DNA of 64,000 bases from Sphingobacterium sp. HMA12 (GCF_002933815.1 NZ_BEYR01000007.1:274538-338537); one strand, 5' to 3'; numbered from the stretch's first letter, positions 45,316 through 54,489 are shown. Numbers and translations: made by a program. Notes: generated by a model from the letters alone, not told the origin.

Positions 45316-46977
45316 ATGCTAGATACCTTACATATTAAGAATTACGCCCTGATCAACGAATTGGAAATCCAATTTGATAAAGGGTTGAATATGATTACTG
45401 GGGAGACTGGAGCGGGTAAATCCATTATTATGGGAGCACTTTCCCTGATTTTGGGTAATAGGGCGGAGGGAAAACACTTTTTTGATCCGTCTAAAAAATG
45501 TGTAATCGAAGGGGAGTTTAATATCGGAGCTTATCAATTAAATAGTTTCTTTGAGCAGAATGACCTTGACTATGCGGATCATACGATTATCCGACGAGAA
45601 ATTACACCAGATGGTAAATCCCGTGCCTTTGTAAATGATTCTCCGGTTACATTGGCAATACTTAAACAATTGGGCGAGCAATTGATCGATGTGCATTCAC
45701 AGCATGCGACTTTACAGGTCAATACCGAGGAATTCCAGTTTTTGGTAGTCGACAGTGTAGCCGGGACATTTGCGTTGAAACAAAGCTATAAGGAGAGTTA
45801 TATTGCCTATAAAAAAGCAAAGCGTGAACTGGAAGAATTGAAAGAAACGGTTAAGAAGGCGGCGATAGAGCTGGATTATTTTCAATTTCAATTTGATGAG
45901 CTAGATGGGGCGAAGCTCGTGCCTGATGAACAGGGAACACTAGAGCAGCAACAACGGCAATTGGAGAATGCCGAGGATATCAAACGGTCCTTAAATGCGG
46001 CCTCAAGTCTGTTAGAAAACGAGGATATAGCCGTATTGACACAATTGAAAGATGCTATGTCGCAGATCGAAGGAATATCTTCTTTTCTGCCCGAAGCGGC
46101 CGATCTAGCTACACGGGTGAAGAGTACCTTGATCGAATTAAAAGATGTGGCTGCGGAGTTGACTTCGCTCGAAGAGGATACTCACTTGGATGAGGGTACC
46201 TTACTGGAGATCAATGAGCGATTGAGCTTACTATATTCGTTGCAGAAAAAACATCATGTCGACTCAGTGGAGGAACTCATTCAATTAAGAGATGATCTGG
46301 AAGCAAAACTATTGGCCATCAATTCCTCCGATGAGCAGTTGGAGCGTCTGGAAGCAGAGGTGATAGAGAAGCTGAAAGTTGCGCTAAACAATGCGAAAGA
46401 GCTTTCAAGCGCACGCAGATTAGTATTGGATACAATAGCCGGGGAGGTGCAAAATACGCTGTTGAATGTTGGCATGCCAAATGCGGTACTTCAGGTTGTA
46501 TTAGAGCCACTGAAAGAGGGCGAGATGCGTGAGTCTGGAATAGATACTATTCAGTTCCTGTTTTCTGCCAATAAGGGGCAAGCCTTACAATCTATTCATC
46601 GTGTCGCTTCAGGCGGAGAGCTCTCCCGTGTGATGTTGGCCATAAAATCACTCGTTGCTAAGACTTCGGCTTTACCAACGATTGTCTTTGATGAGATCGA
46701 TACTGGGATTTCGGGAGAGGTCGCATTGCGTGTCGGTGAGGTCATGGAGAATTTAGCTGCAAATATGCAGGTGATTGCGATTTCGCACTTGCCGCAGATT
46801 GCATCTAAAGGTGCTGCACATTTTAAAGTATATAAGGAAGATAGAGCTAACCGTACCATATCAAATATCGTACGTCTGGATCAATCCGGTAGGGTCAAAG
46901 AGATCGCACAAATGCTGAGCGGAGCAAATCCAACGGATGCTGCATTAGAGCATGCAGAGCTGTTGCTGAAAGGGTAG
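45316..46977 (+). CDS. recN: DNA repair protein RecN
   Basis: 553 residues, the usual length. It is an SMC-like ATPase: the N-terminus reads MLDTLHIKNYALINELEIQFDKGLNMITGETGAGKS with Walker A at residues 29-36. Two coiled-coil arms flank the middle (about 150-360). The C-terminal half has the signature ASGGELSRVMLAIKSL and Walker B TIVFDEIDTGISGEVA. It acts early in double-strand break repair by tethering DNA ends. It is a single-gene unit ending at a bidirectional terminator. SOS control is plausible but I see no LexA-type box. Confidence 0.96.
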   Translation: MLDTLHIKNYALINELEIQFDKGLNMITGETGAGKSIIMGALSLILGNRAEGKHFFDPSKKCVIEGEFNIGAYQLNSFFEQNDLDYADHTIIRREITPDGKSRAFVNDSPVTLAILKQLGEQLIDVHSQHATLQVNTEEFQFLVVDSVAGTFALKQSYKESYIAYKKAKRELEELKETVKKAAIELDYFQFQFDELDGAKLVPDEQGTLEQQQRQLENAEDIKRSLNAASSLLENEDIAVLTQLKDAMSQIEGISSFLPEAADLATRVKSTLIELKDVAAELTSLEEDTHLDEGTLLEINERLSLLYSLQKKHHVDSVEELIQLRDDLEAKLLAINSSDEQLERLEAEVIEKLKVALNNAKELSSARRLVLDTIAGEVQNTLLNVGMPNAVLQVVLEPLKEGEMRESGIDTIQFLFSANKGQALQSIHRVASGGELSRVMLAIKSLVAKTSALPTIVFDEIDTGISGEVALRVGEVMENLAANMQVIAISHLPQIASKGAAHFKVYKEDRANRTISNIVRLDQSGRVKEIAQMLSGANPTDAALEHAELLLKG

Positions 46978-46996
46978 GAAGAAAATAATGTATAGT

Positions 46997-47039
46997 AAAA
47001 AAGCCTCCGAATAATTATTTATTATTTGGAGGCTTTTTT
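46997..47039. terminator. Bidirectional terminator between recN and a lipoprotein gene
   Basis: Arms aaaaaagcctcc (46997-47008) and ggaggctttttt (47028-47039) around an A+T-rich loop that extends the stem. T-runs on both strands serve two convergent genes. Confidence 0.88.
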
Positions 47040-47044
47040 ATGTA

Positions 47045-47500
47045 TTACTGATCGCCGTTATCGGCATCAGTTAATGTAACCTTTGCACGGAATGGAGGTG
47101 GGGGAGTAGCAGTACCTGTACCAAGGTAATCAGCATAGATATTTAAATCTCCATCTATTTTACCATCATAAAAGGAGTATTCTACCCGGAAATTATATGG
47201 ACCAGATGTTGTGGGAATATTGTTTCCATTAAGATTGATATAGAAATCAGGATTACTATTAAAAGCAATAGCTACTGCTACCTGTCCATAATCAAAATAT
47301 TTAGAATCGATTTCATTGAACGGAACCGAGATTACAAAAGTTCTTGGATTTCCTTCAGTCTTCCATTGATAATTATCCCCAGGTACTGCAAATTTATAGG
47401 TAACTCCCGGTAAGTAATTTGTAACATACTCCTTCTTACAAGAAGAGAATGAAACCAAGGCTGCGGTTCCAATTAAAGCTGCTAATAAAAGTCTTTTCAT
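47045..47500 (-). CDS. Small lipoprotein, unknown function
   Basis: 151 residues from the ATG at 47500. The frame continues 23 codons upstream without a signal-like sequence, while this start gives MKRLLLAALIGTAALVSFSSC with lipobox Cys. The mature domain (about 25-150) is beta-rich with aromatic-Asn repeats (KFAVPGDNYQWKTEGNPRTFVISVPFNEIDS) and ends in a Pro-rich stretch (TATPPPPFRAKVTLTD). I see no catalytic motif. It is probably a periplasmic or outer-membrane lipoprotein. Confidence 0.75.
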   Translation of the reverse strand: MKRLLLAALIGTAALVSFSSCKKEYVTNYLPGVTYKFAVPGDNYQWKTEGNPRTFVISVPFNEIDSKYFDYGQVAVAIAFNSNPDFYINLNGNNIPTTSGPYNFRVEYSFYDGKIDGDLNIYADYLGTGTATPPPPFRAKVTLTDADNGDQ

Positions 47501-47584
47501 ATCGTTTGTGTTATTTGTGACAGTTTTTTTATTATAGGACGATAAAATAGTGTAAAAGTTTAACGTCACTCTTCTTTACAACAA

Positions 47585-47609
47585 AAAATGCACCATTATG
47601 GTGCATTTT
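47585..47609 (-). terminator. Terminator of clpC
   Basis: Eleven-base stem (aaaatgcacca at 47585-47595, tggtgcatttt at 47599-47609). On the minus strand it runs into six T. It lies 30 bases past the clpC stop. Confidence 0.8.
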
Positions 47610-47638
47610 CATGAATTTATTTCGAGTACAGCAAGCGA

Positions 47639-50164
47639 TTATTTCTCGGCTGTATCTTTTGAAGACTTCGGATCTGAGCTAGAGACCTCAATATCTTTGG
47701 TTTCCGGATTGATACTCACCGTTAAAACTGAGCCTGTTTGCACATTTCCTTTCAGAATTTCTTCTGCAATTGGATCCTCAAGATATTTCTGAATTGCACG
47801 TTTTAAAGGACGCGCACCGAAATTACTATCATAGCCTTTATCTGCAATAAAACCTTTGGCCTCATCTGTCAAATTAATGGTATACCCCAGATCTGCGATA
47901 CGTTTAAACAATGACGTCAATTCGATATCAATAATTTTAAAGATATTTTCTTTTGTCAACGAATTGAAAACAATAACATCATCAATACGATTTAAAAATT
48001 CCGGCGCAAATGCTCTTTTTAATGCAGTTTCGATTACTCCACGGGAATGCGCATCTGTTTGTTGCGATTTTGCCGCGGTCGTAAAACCAACACCCTGACC
48101 AAATTCTTTCAACTGACGTGCGCCAATGTTGGAAGTCATGATGATAATCGTATTACGGAAATCTACTTTACGTCCCAAACTATCGGTCAACTGACCTTCA
48201 TCCAATACCTGCAACAACAAGTTGAATACATCTGGATGTGCTTTCTCAATCTCATCCAAAAGCACTACAGCGTAAGGCTTACGACGTACTTTCTCTGTTA
48301 GCTGTCCACCTTCTTCATAACCGACATATCCTGGAGGCGCTCCTACAAGTCGTGATATCGCAAATTTCTCCATGTATTCACTCATGTCAATCTGAATCAG
48401 TGCGTCCTCAGTATCAAACATAAACCGCGCTAACTCTTTTGCCAATTCTGTCTTACCAACACCAGTAGGACCCAAGAATATAAAGGAACCGATCGGTTTT
48501 TTAGGATCTTTCAGTCCGGCACGTGTACGTTGAATGGCTTTTACCAATTTGCCAACAGCATCGTCCTGACCAATGATTCTTCCCTTCATCAATTCTCCCA
48601 TATTCAACAGCTTTTGGCTGTCAGTTTGGCTGACACGTTGTACCGGGATACCGGTCATCATTGCTACAACTTCCGCTACATTTTCTTCGGAAACAGTATA
48701 TCGCTTAGATTTGGTTTCTTCTTCCCACGCTATCTTTTCTTTCTCCAATTCCTCGATAAGCTTTTTCTCTGTATCGCGTAACTTAGCAGCTTCTTCATAC
48801 TTTTGACTACGAACTACCTTGTTTTTCTCCAATTTGACTTCCTCGATTTTATTCTCGATGTCAATAATGGATTGTGGAACATGGATATTATTCAAGTGTA
48901 CACGTGAACCAGCCTCATCCAAAGCGTCAATCGCTTTATCGGGTAGGAACCGATCCGTAATATATCGTGTTGTCAGGGACACACAGGCTTCAATTGCATC
49001 CGGAGTATAAGTCACATTGTGGTGATCCTCATATTTCTCTTTGATACGATTCAAGATCTCTACAGTTTCATCATGTGTAGCAGGTTCAATCGTCACACGT
49101 TGGAAACGACGGTCTAAAGCGCCATCTTTTTCAATATATTGACGGTATTCGTCCAGTGTAGTTGCACCGATACATTGTATTTCTCCTCTTGCCAAAGCTG
49201 GTTTGAACATATTGGAAGCATCCAAAGATCCTGAAGCACCGCCAGCGCCAACAATGGTATGGATTTCGTCGATAAACAAAATGACATCCGGTGATTTTTC
49301 CAGTTCATTCATGACCGCTTTCATACGCTCTTCAAATTGACCCCGATATTTCGTGCCAGCAACCAATGAAGCCAAGTCTAAAGTAACCACACGCTTGTTG
49401 AACAAGACACGGGATACTTTACGTTGCACAATACGGAGTGCTAATCCTTCCGCTATCGCTGATTTACCTACGCCAGGTTCACCGATTAACAACGGATTAT
49501 TCTTTTTACGACGTGACAAAATCTGTGATACACGTTCGATTTCTTTTTCACGACCTACAATTGGATCCAATCTACCTTCCTCAGCAGCTTTGGTCAGATC
49601 TCGACCGAAGTTGTCCAATACGGGGGTTTTGGATTTGATATCCGAAACCTTCTTCGGTTGGATATATTGATCATCCTCAGCAAAGTCATCATCACCGGTA
49701 GGAGAGCCCGGAGCCTCATCCTTGATGGTGGTTTTATTTTGCTCTACTTCCGCTTTGAAGATGTCATAGGTCACATTATATTGCTGTAAAATTTGCGAAG
49801 CGATATTATCTTCATCCCGTAAGATAGCCAATAATAGGTGCTCGGTCCCGATAATATCGGATTTGAAAATTTTCGCTTCCAAATACGTTATTTTCAGAAC
49901 TTTTTCAGCTTGTTTAGTTAACGGCATGTTGCCAATAGGTGCACGTGATACAGATGCCCCCTTCACTGCGTCTTCCACAGATTGACGTAGGGCAGTTGTG
50001 TCAATGCCTATGTTTTTAAGGATTTTGATCGCCATTCCATCGCCCTCACGAATCAAGCCGAGCAACAAGTGCTCTGTGCCTATATAATCGTGACGCAATC
50101 TCAAAGCTTCCTCTCTACTGTACGATATGACATCCTTTACGCGCGGTGAAAATTTTGCTTCCAT
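47639..50164 (-). CDS. clpC: ATP-dependent Clp protease ATP-binding subunit ClpC
   Basis: 841 residues. Domains in order: two Clp_N repeats (1-145; FSPRVKDVISYSREEALRLRHDYIGTEHLLLGL), AAA1 with GEPGVGKSAIAEG and VILFIDEIHT, a UVR-type coiled insertion (RSQKYEEAAKLRDTEKKLIEELEKEK), AAA2 with GPTGVGKTELAKE and VVLLDEIEKAH, and a C-terminal D2-small domain. The UVR motif marks it as ClpC, not ClpA or ClpB. It unfolds proteins for ClpP in the cytoplasm. No McsA/McsB or CtsR genes are next to it. It is a single-gene unit with its own terminator. Confidence 0.96.
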   Translation of the reverse strand: MEAKFSPRVKDVISYSREEALRLRHDYIGTEHLLLGLIREGDGMAIKILKNIGIDTTALRQSVEDAVKGASVSRAPIGNMPLTKQAEKVLKITYLEAKIFKSDIIGTEHLLLAILRDEDNIASQILQQYNVTYDIFKAEVEQNKTTIKDEAPGSPTGDDDFAEDDQYIQPKKVSDIKSKTPVLDNFGRDLTKAAEEGRLDPIVGREKEIERVSQILSRRKKNNPLLIGEPGVGKSAIAEGLALRIVQRKVSRVLFNKRVVTLDLASLVAGTKYRGQFEERMKAVMNELEKSPDVILFIDEIHTIVGAGGASGSLDASNMFKPALARGEIQCIGATTLDEYRQYIEKDGALDRRFQRVTIEPATHDETVEILNRIKEKYEDHHNVTYTPDAIEACVSLTTRYITDRFLPDKAIDALDEAGSRVHLNNIHVPQSIIDIENKIEEVKLEKNKVVRSQKYEEAAKLRDTEKKLIEELEKEKIAWEEETKSKRYTVSEENVAEVVAMMTGIPVQRVSQTDSQKLLNMGELMKGRIIGQDDAVGKLVKAIQRTRAGLKDPKKPIGSFIFLGPTGVGKTELAKELARFMFDTEDALIQIDMSEYMEKFAISRLVGAPPGYVGYEEGGQLTEKVRRKPYAVVLLDEIEKAHPDVFNLLLQVLDEGQLTDSLGRKVDFRNTIIIMTSNIGARQLKEFGQGVGFTTAAKSQQTDAHSRGVIETALKRAFAPEFLNRIDDVIVFNSLTKENIFKIIDIELTSLFKRIADLGYTINLTDEAKGFIADKGYDSNFGARPLKRAIQKYLEDPIAEEILKGNVQTGSVLTVSINPETKDIEVSSSDPKSSKDTAEK

Positions 50165-50300
50165 TGAATACCTTTCTGTTTTATATTAAGGATATATAAA
50201 TGTAGTAAATTCTACATTTCAAACCTTAAAATTATTTTAAATAATGTCATCAACAATTAAGCCATGACCATTATACGTCCAAAATGTCAGTATAAAAGAT

Positions 50301-50308
50301 TACATTTG
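50301..50308 (+). promoter_or_regulatory. Bacteroidota -7 element upstream of ettA
   Basis: TACATTTG matches TAnnTTTG, 41 bases before the ettA ATG. A spaced TTG is not clear, so this is a half-supported promoter. It would also transcribe the sensor kinase behind ettA. Confidence 0.5.
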
Positions 50309-50349
50309 TATGTTAATATAACAAGAGTTTTCCAATTTTTTTAAATTTT

Positions 50350-52032
50350 ATGTCAGACGAGAAGATTATTTTTTCGATGGCGGGTGTCAATAAAATCTAT
50401 CCGCCTCAAAAACAAGTTCTAAAAAATATCTATTTATCTTTTTTCTATGGTGCCAAGATCGGTGTAATCGGTTTGAACGGATCCGGAAAATCTTCACTAT
50501 TGAAAATTATTGCGGGTTTGGACAAATCTTATCAGGGTGAAGTGGTGTTTTCTCCGGGCTACTCTGTGGGCTATCTGGCACAGGAACCCCAATTGGATCT
50601 CGAAAAGACCGTTCTTGAAATTGTACAGGAAGGTGTTGCTGAAATCACAGCAACCTTAAAAGAATACGAAGAAATCAATGAGAAATTCGGCTTGCCTGAG
50701 GTCTATGAAAATCCTGATGAGATGGATAAACTGTTGGCTAGACAAGGCGAACTGCAAGATAAAATCGACGCAACAAATGCTTGGGAAATTGATTCCAAAT
50801 TAGAAAGAGCAATGGATGCCTTACGTTGTCCGGAACCGGATGCTAAAATTGTCAATTTGTCAGGTGGTGAGCGCAGACGTGTAGCATTATGTCGCTTATT
50901 ATTACAAGAACCAGATGTTTTGTTGCTCGATGAGCCGACCAACCACTTGGACGCGGAGTCTATTGACTGGTTAGAACAACATTTGAAACAATATAAAGGA
51001 ACCGTTATTGCTGTTACCCACGACCGTTATTTCTTGGATAATGTCGCAGGATGGATCTTAGAGCTGGACCGTGGTGAAGGGATTCCTTGGAAAGGAAATT
51101 ACTCCTCTTGGTTAGATCAAAAGGCTAAACGTCTGGCGCAGGAAGAAAAACAGGAAACCAAACGTCAAAAAACATTGGAGCGTGAGCTGGAATGGGTACG
51201 TATGGCTCCAAAGGCTCGTCATGCCAAATCTAAGGCCCGCCTTCATAACTATGAGAAATTGGCTTCTGAGGAAACCAAAGAACGCGAAGAGAAATTGGAA
51301 TTATTTATTCCGCCGGGACCGCGTTTGGGTAACTCTGTCATCGAGGCAACCGATATTTCCAAAGCTTATGGCGACCGTATCTTATTTGAGAATTTAAGTT
51401 TCATGTTGCCTCCAGCGGGTATTGTTGGGATCATCGGACCAAACGGTGCCGGTAAAACAACTTTATTCCGCCTGATTACAGGACAGGAAACACCGGATAC
51501 CGGATCGTTCAAAGTAGGAGAGACTGTCAAATTGGGGTATGTTGATCAGATGCACCATGACCTTGATCCTGAAAAATCCGTTTGGGAAAATATCACTGGC
51601 GGTAACGACAACATGATCCTGGGCAATCGCTCCGTGAATTCCAGAGCTTATGTCTCCAAATTTAACTTTAATGGTGCCGATCAGCAAAAGAAAGTCGGTG
51701 TGCTTTCCGGTGGGGAACGTAATCGTGTCCATTTGGCGATCACGCTAAAAGAAGGGTCAAATGTGCTTCTGCTCGATGAGCCGACCAATGACATTGATGT
51801 CAATACATTACGTGCTTTAGAGGAAGGTCTGGAAAATTTTGGTGGCTGTGCTGTGGTCATCTCCCACGATAGATGGTTCTTGGACCGTATCTGTACGCAT
51901 ATTCTTGCTTTTGAAGGCGATTCTCAAGTGTATTTCTTTGAAGGTAACTATACCGAATATGAGGAAAACCGTAAGAAACGCTTGGGCGATGTAACGCCGC
52001 ATCGTATTAAATACAAAAAATTAGTGAAATAG
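50350..52032 (+). CDS. ettA: Energy-dependent translational throttle protein EttA (ABC-F)
   Basis: 560 residues, soluble, two fused ABC ATPase domains without membrane segments. Domain 1: Walker A GLNGSGKSS, signature LSGGERRRVALCRLL, Walker B LLLDEPTNHLDAESIDWLE. The ABC-F linker (about 250-320) is charged and helical (KRLAQEEKQETKRQKTLERELEW). Domain 2: GPNGAGKTT, LSGGERNRVHLAITL, LLLDEPTNDIDVNTLRALEE. An arm-type insertion in domain 1 (about residues 95-150) matches EttA. It binds the ribosomal E site and gates the first elongation steps by the ADP/ATP ratio. The PAS kinase gene begins 2 bases after its stop, so the two are co-transcribed. Confidence 0.94.
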   Translation: MSDEKIIFSMAGVNKIYPPQKQVLKNIYLSFFYGAKIGVIGLNGSGKSSLLKIIAGLDKSYQGEVVFSPGYSVGYLAQEPQLDLEKTVLEIVQEGVAEITATLKEYEEINEKFGLPEVYENPDEMDKLLARQGELQDKIDATNAWEIDSKLERAMDALRCPEPDAKIVNLSGGERRRVALCRLLLQEPDVLLLDEPTNHLDAESIDWLEQHLKQYKGTVIAVTHDRYFLDNVAGWILELDRGEGIPWKGNYSSWLDQKAKRLAQEEKQETKRQKTLERELEWVRMAPKARHAKSKARLHNYEKLASEETKEREEKLELFIPPGPRLGNSVIEATDISKAYGDRILFENLSFMLPPAGIVGIIGPNGAGKTTLFRLITGQETPDTGSFKVGETVKLGYVDQMHHDLDPEKSVWENITGGNDNMILGNRSVNSRAYVSKFNFNGADQQKKVGVLSGGERNRVHLAITLKEGSNVLLLDEPTNDIDVNTLRALEEGLENFGGCAVVISHDRWFLDRICTHILAFEGDSQVYFFEGNYTEYEENRKKRLGDVTPHRIKYKKLVK

Positions 52033-52034
52033 CG

Positions 52035-53231
52035 ATGATCATGGAAGGCGGAAGGCTTTTAGCGGCCATAATAGACCATGCAATTGATGGAATTATTACC
52101 ATAGACAACAGGGGGAATGTCGAAAGCATTAACCCCGCTGCCTTAGAATTGTTTGGATATAACGCTGATGAAGTAATAGGACATAATGTGTCGATGTTAA
52201 TGCCTGAACCCGATCGGGGTAATCATGATAATTATATTCATAATTATCAAACGACTGGGCATAAGAAAATTATAGGGATCGGCCGGGAGGTAATGGGGCT
52301 AAAGAAAAGCGGAAAGACATTTCCGTTTCGTTTGGCGGTGAGTGAAGTATGGCTTAAAGACAAAAATATTTTTACAGGATTTATCCATGATCTCTCACGT
52401 GAAAAGGCTGCAGAAGATATGCTGAAACAGCATGCTGCTGAATTGGAACATAAAGTCAGTGAAAGGACACGTGATTTGATATCGCTGGTTTCAGAACTGG
52501 AAAAAGCAAAAGCAGAAGTTTCCAAATCTCTGGAGAAAGAAATTGAACTTAACCAGCTTAAATCCAGGTTTGTATCCATGGCTTCACATGAGTTTCGCAC
52601 ACCGTTGAGCTCTGTGCAATTGTCTGCTTCACTGATTGAGAAATATGCGGACCGCCCCGATGATAAGGCAAATATTATCAAACATACCAACAAGATTAAA
52701 GGGGCAGTGCAGCTTCTCACAAGCATATTGAATGATTTTCTGTCACTGGAAAAATTGGAAGCCGGAATTGTAGTCATGAATAAACAGTATATTAATCTGG
52801 TTGAACTGGCGGAAGAAATCACCGAGGAAATGCAATTGATCTGTAAGAAAAATCAGCATATTGTCTACCAGCATACGGGTGAAATCGGACATTTTTCGCT
52901 GGATCCGAACCTGCTAAAAAATGCGTTGGTGAATTTGATTTCCAACGCCATCAAATATTCGGGTGAAGATACTTTAATAGAGTTTACAACCTGTATCGAT
53001 GATGAGGGCTGTTCAATTTCTGTTAAGGATAATGGTATCGGTATTCCTGAAGAGGATCAGGTGCATTTGTTCGAGCCTTTTTTTAGAGCACATAACACAG
53101 GAAATATTCCGGGTACTGGACTGGGCTTAAATATCGTAAAAAGATATATCGAACTTATGGAAGGTAAAATGGAGTTTGTTTCCGAGGTGCATAAAGGAAC
53201 ATCATTTAAAGTTAGTTTTGATAAGGTATAA
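52035..53231 (+). CDS. FixL-like PAS sensor histidine kinase (putative heme O2 sensor)
   Basis: 398 residues without membrane segments. A single PAS domain (about 5-120) is strikingly FixL-like: HNVSMLMPEPDRGNHD then IIGIGREVMG and IFTGFIHDL. His64 and Arg84 fall 20 residues apart, exactly as the heme-ligand His200 and gas-sensing Arg220 of Bradyrhizobium FixL. A coiled linker leads to the HisKA domain (His185 in MASHEFRTPLSS) and the HATPase (NLISNAIKYS, DNGIGIPEED, GTGLGLNIVKRYI). I infer a soluble oxygen-sensing kinase for the regulator encoded 19 bases downstream. FixL-type biochemistry is known for other taxa and is not shown here. ATG at 52041 is an alternative start. Confidence 0.88.
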   Translation: MIMEGGRLLAAIIDHAIDGIITIDNRGNVESINPAALELFGYNADEVIGHNVSMLMPEPDRGNHDNYIHNYQTTGHKKIIGIGREVMGLKKSGKTFPFRLAVSEVWLKDKNIFTGFIHDLSREKAAEDMLKQHAAELEHKVSERTRDLISLVSELEKAKAEVSKSLEKEIELNQLKSRFVSMASHEFRTPLSSVQLSASLIEKYADRPDDKANIIKHTNKIKGAVQLLTSILNDFLSLEKLEAGIVVMNKQYINLVELAEEITEEMQLICKKNQHIVYQHTGEIGHFSLDPNLLKNALVNLISNAIKYSGEDTLIEFTTCIDDEGCSISVKDNGIGIPEEDQVHLFEPFFRAHNTGNIPGTGLGLNIVKRYIELMEGKMEFVSEVHKGTSFKVSFDKV

Positions 53232-53250
53232 TTGACGGATAAATAATAAG

Positions 53251-54318
53251 ATGAAAAATAAAAAGACAATTCTGATCATTGAGGATAATATTGACATTAG
53301 AGAGGGGACAACCGAGATTTTAGAGTTGACAGGACGGTATGAAGTGATTACAGCTGAGAATGGTCGGATAGGAGTTGACTTGGCAACCCGGCATATTCCT
53401 GATTTGATTCTCTGTGATATCATGATGCCTGAATTGGATGGTTATGGTGTGCTATTTATGTTGAGCAAGATAGAAAGTACCTCAAAAATTCCTTTTATTT
53501 TTCTGACCGCAAAAGCCGAACGCGCAGATATGCGTAAGGCAATGGAGATGGGTGCGGATGATTACCTGACCAAACCTTTTGATGATGTGGAACTGATGAA
53601 CGCTATTGAGGTTCGCCTGAAAAAACATGAGCAATTATCTGCAGATACGGTTGAAGAATACGATTTAAACCTGAGTGAAGAGGAACAAGTTTTATTGCTA
53701 CAGGAATTGCTCGCCAATTCACGTGTGAAAACCGTAAAAAAGAAACAGTCAATCTTTGAGAAAGACGATTCACCTACTTATGTTTATTATGTCAAATCGG
53801 GTCAGATTCGTAGCTTTAAGTCGTACAAAGATGGACGGGAACTATCGACAGGGATTTTTATACAGGGAAATTATTTTGGTTATGCTTCTGTGCTGTTGAA
53901 TGAAAATTATGAAGATTATGCGGAAGCTGTTGAATCCAGCGAAGTTATTTTAATCCCAAAAGACGCCTTTTTGGAGCTCCTATGGAAAAAACCTGCTATA
54001 GCTAGTAAGTTTATTAAATTACTTTCTGTAGACCTTCGTGAAAAAGAAGAGCAATTGTTGGGTTTTGCATATCATTCTGTCCGCAAACGTGTGGCCAATG
54101 CACTGATCAGTGTCGCCGAAAAAAGCGGAATTAATATCAATGAGGTCAATGCCTGTACAATTGATATTACCAGAGATGGGATTGCTTCGATAGCAGGTAC
54201 GGCAAATGAAACAGTTTCACGTATGCTTTCCGATTTTAAAGAAGAGAAGCTGATCTCGAAGGAAAAAGGAAAGATTTATATCAATTCGATCAAAAATCTA
54301 AGGGATGTAAAACAGTAA
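53251..54318 (+). CDS. Receiver-CRP/FNR fusion transcription factor
   Basis: 355 residues with an unusual domain order. A receiver (5-122) carries IIEDNID, phospho-acceptor Asp56 in LCDIMMPELDG and Lys in LTKPFDD. A cNMP-binding-type beta roll (about 148-262; KKKQSIFEKDDSPTYVYYVKSGQIRSFK) follows, then a Crp-type helix-turn-helix (about 275-350). The recognition helix reads NETVSRML, so E320-x-x-S323-R324 matches the FNR/FixK ExxSR pattern that reads TTGAT-N4-ATCAA. Only two Cys occur, so there is no FNR iron-sulfur cluster. It behaves like FixJ and FixK in one chain. The FixL-like kinase gene is 19 bases upstream and a near-FNR site lies about 105 bases past its stop. Confidence 0.92.
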   Translation: MKNKKTILIIEDNIDIREGTTEILELTGRYEVITAENGRIGVDLATRHIPDLILCDIMMPELDGYGVLFMLSKIESTSKIPFIFLTAKAERADMRKAMEMGADDYLTKPFDDVELMNAIEVRLKKHEQLSADTVEEYDLNLSEEEQVLLLQELLANSRVKTVKKKQSIFEKDDSPTYVYYVKSGQIRSFKSYKDGRELSTGIFIQGNYFGYASVLLNENYEDYAEAVESSEVILIPKDAFLELLWKKPAIASKFIKLLSVDLREKEEQLLGFAYHSVRKRVANALISVAEKSGININEVNACTIDITRDGIASIAGTANETVSRMLSDFKEEKLISKEKGKIYINSIKNLRDVKQ

Positions 54319-54374
54319 CACAAATAAATTGAATAGTCAGTGAGCTTTGCGCTTGCGATACTTAATATCAAGAC

Positions 54375-54414
54375 AAAAGGGGTCTGTCCGAGCAATTCGG
54401 ACAGACCCCTTTTT
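54375..54414 (+). terminator. Strong rho-independent terminator
   Basis: A 17-bp stem (54375-54391 with 54397-54413) and five-base loop, followed by T. It closes the ettA-kinase-regulator transcript and insulates the next promoter. Confidence 0.93.
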
Positions 54415-54422
54415 GTATAATT

Positions 54423-54436
54423 GTGATATATATCAT
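54423..54436. promoter_or_regulatory. Candidate FNR/FixK-type operator
   Basis: GTGATATATATCAT matches TTGAT-N4-ATCAA except at the two outermost bases; the inner 12 bases (54424-54435) are a perfect palindrome. Its centre lies about 64 bases before the start expected from the -7 element at 54482. This is close to the class I activator distance. The receiver-CRP protein encoded just upstream has the matching recognition-helix residues. Confidence 0.6.
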
Positions 54437-54481
54437 TGTCAGGCATGGTCTTGTATCATGTTTTTGGGCGTAACTATGATT

Positions 54482-54489
54482 TAATTTTG
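54482..54489 (+). promoter_or_regulatory. Bacteroidota -7 element of the hemN-ccoI-ccoS operon
   Basis: TAATTTTG matches TAnnTTTG, 42 bases before the ATG at 54532. The nearest TTG is only 15 bases upstream, so the -33 box is poor, as expected for an activator-dependent promoter. Confidence 0.5.
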
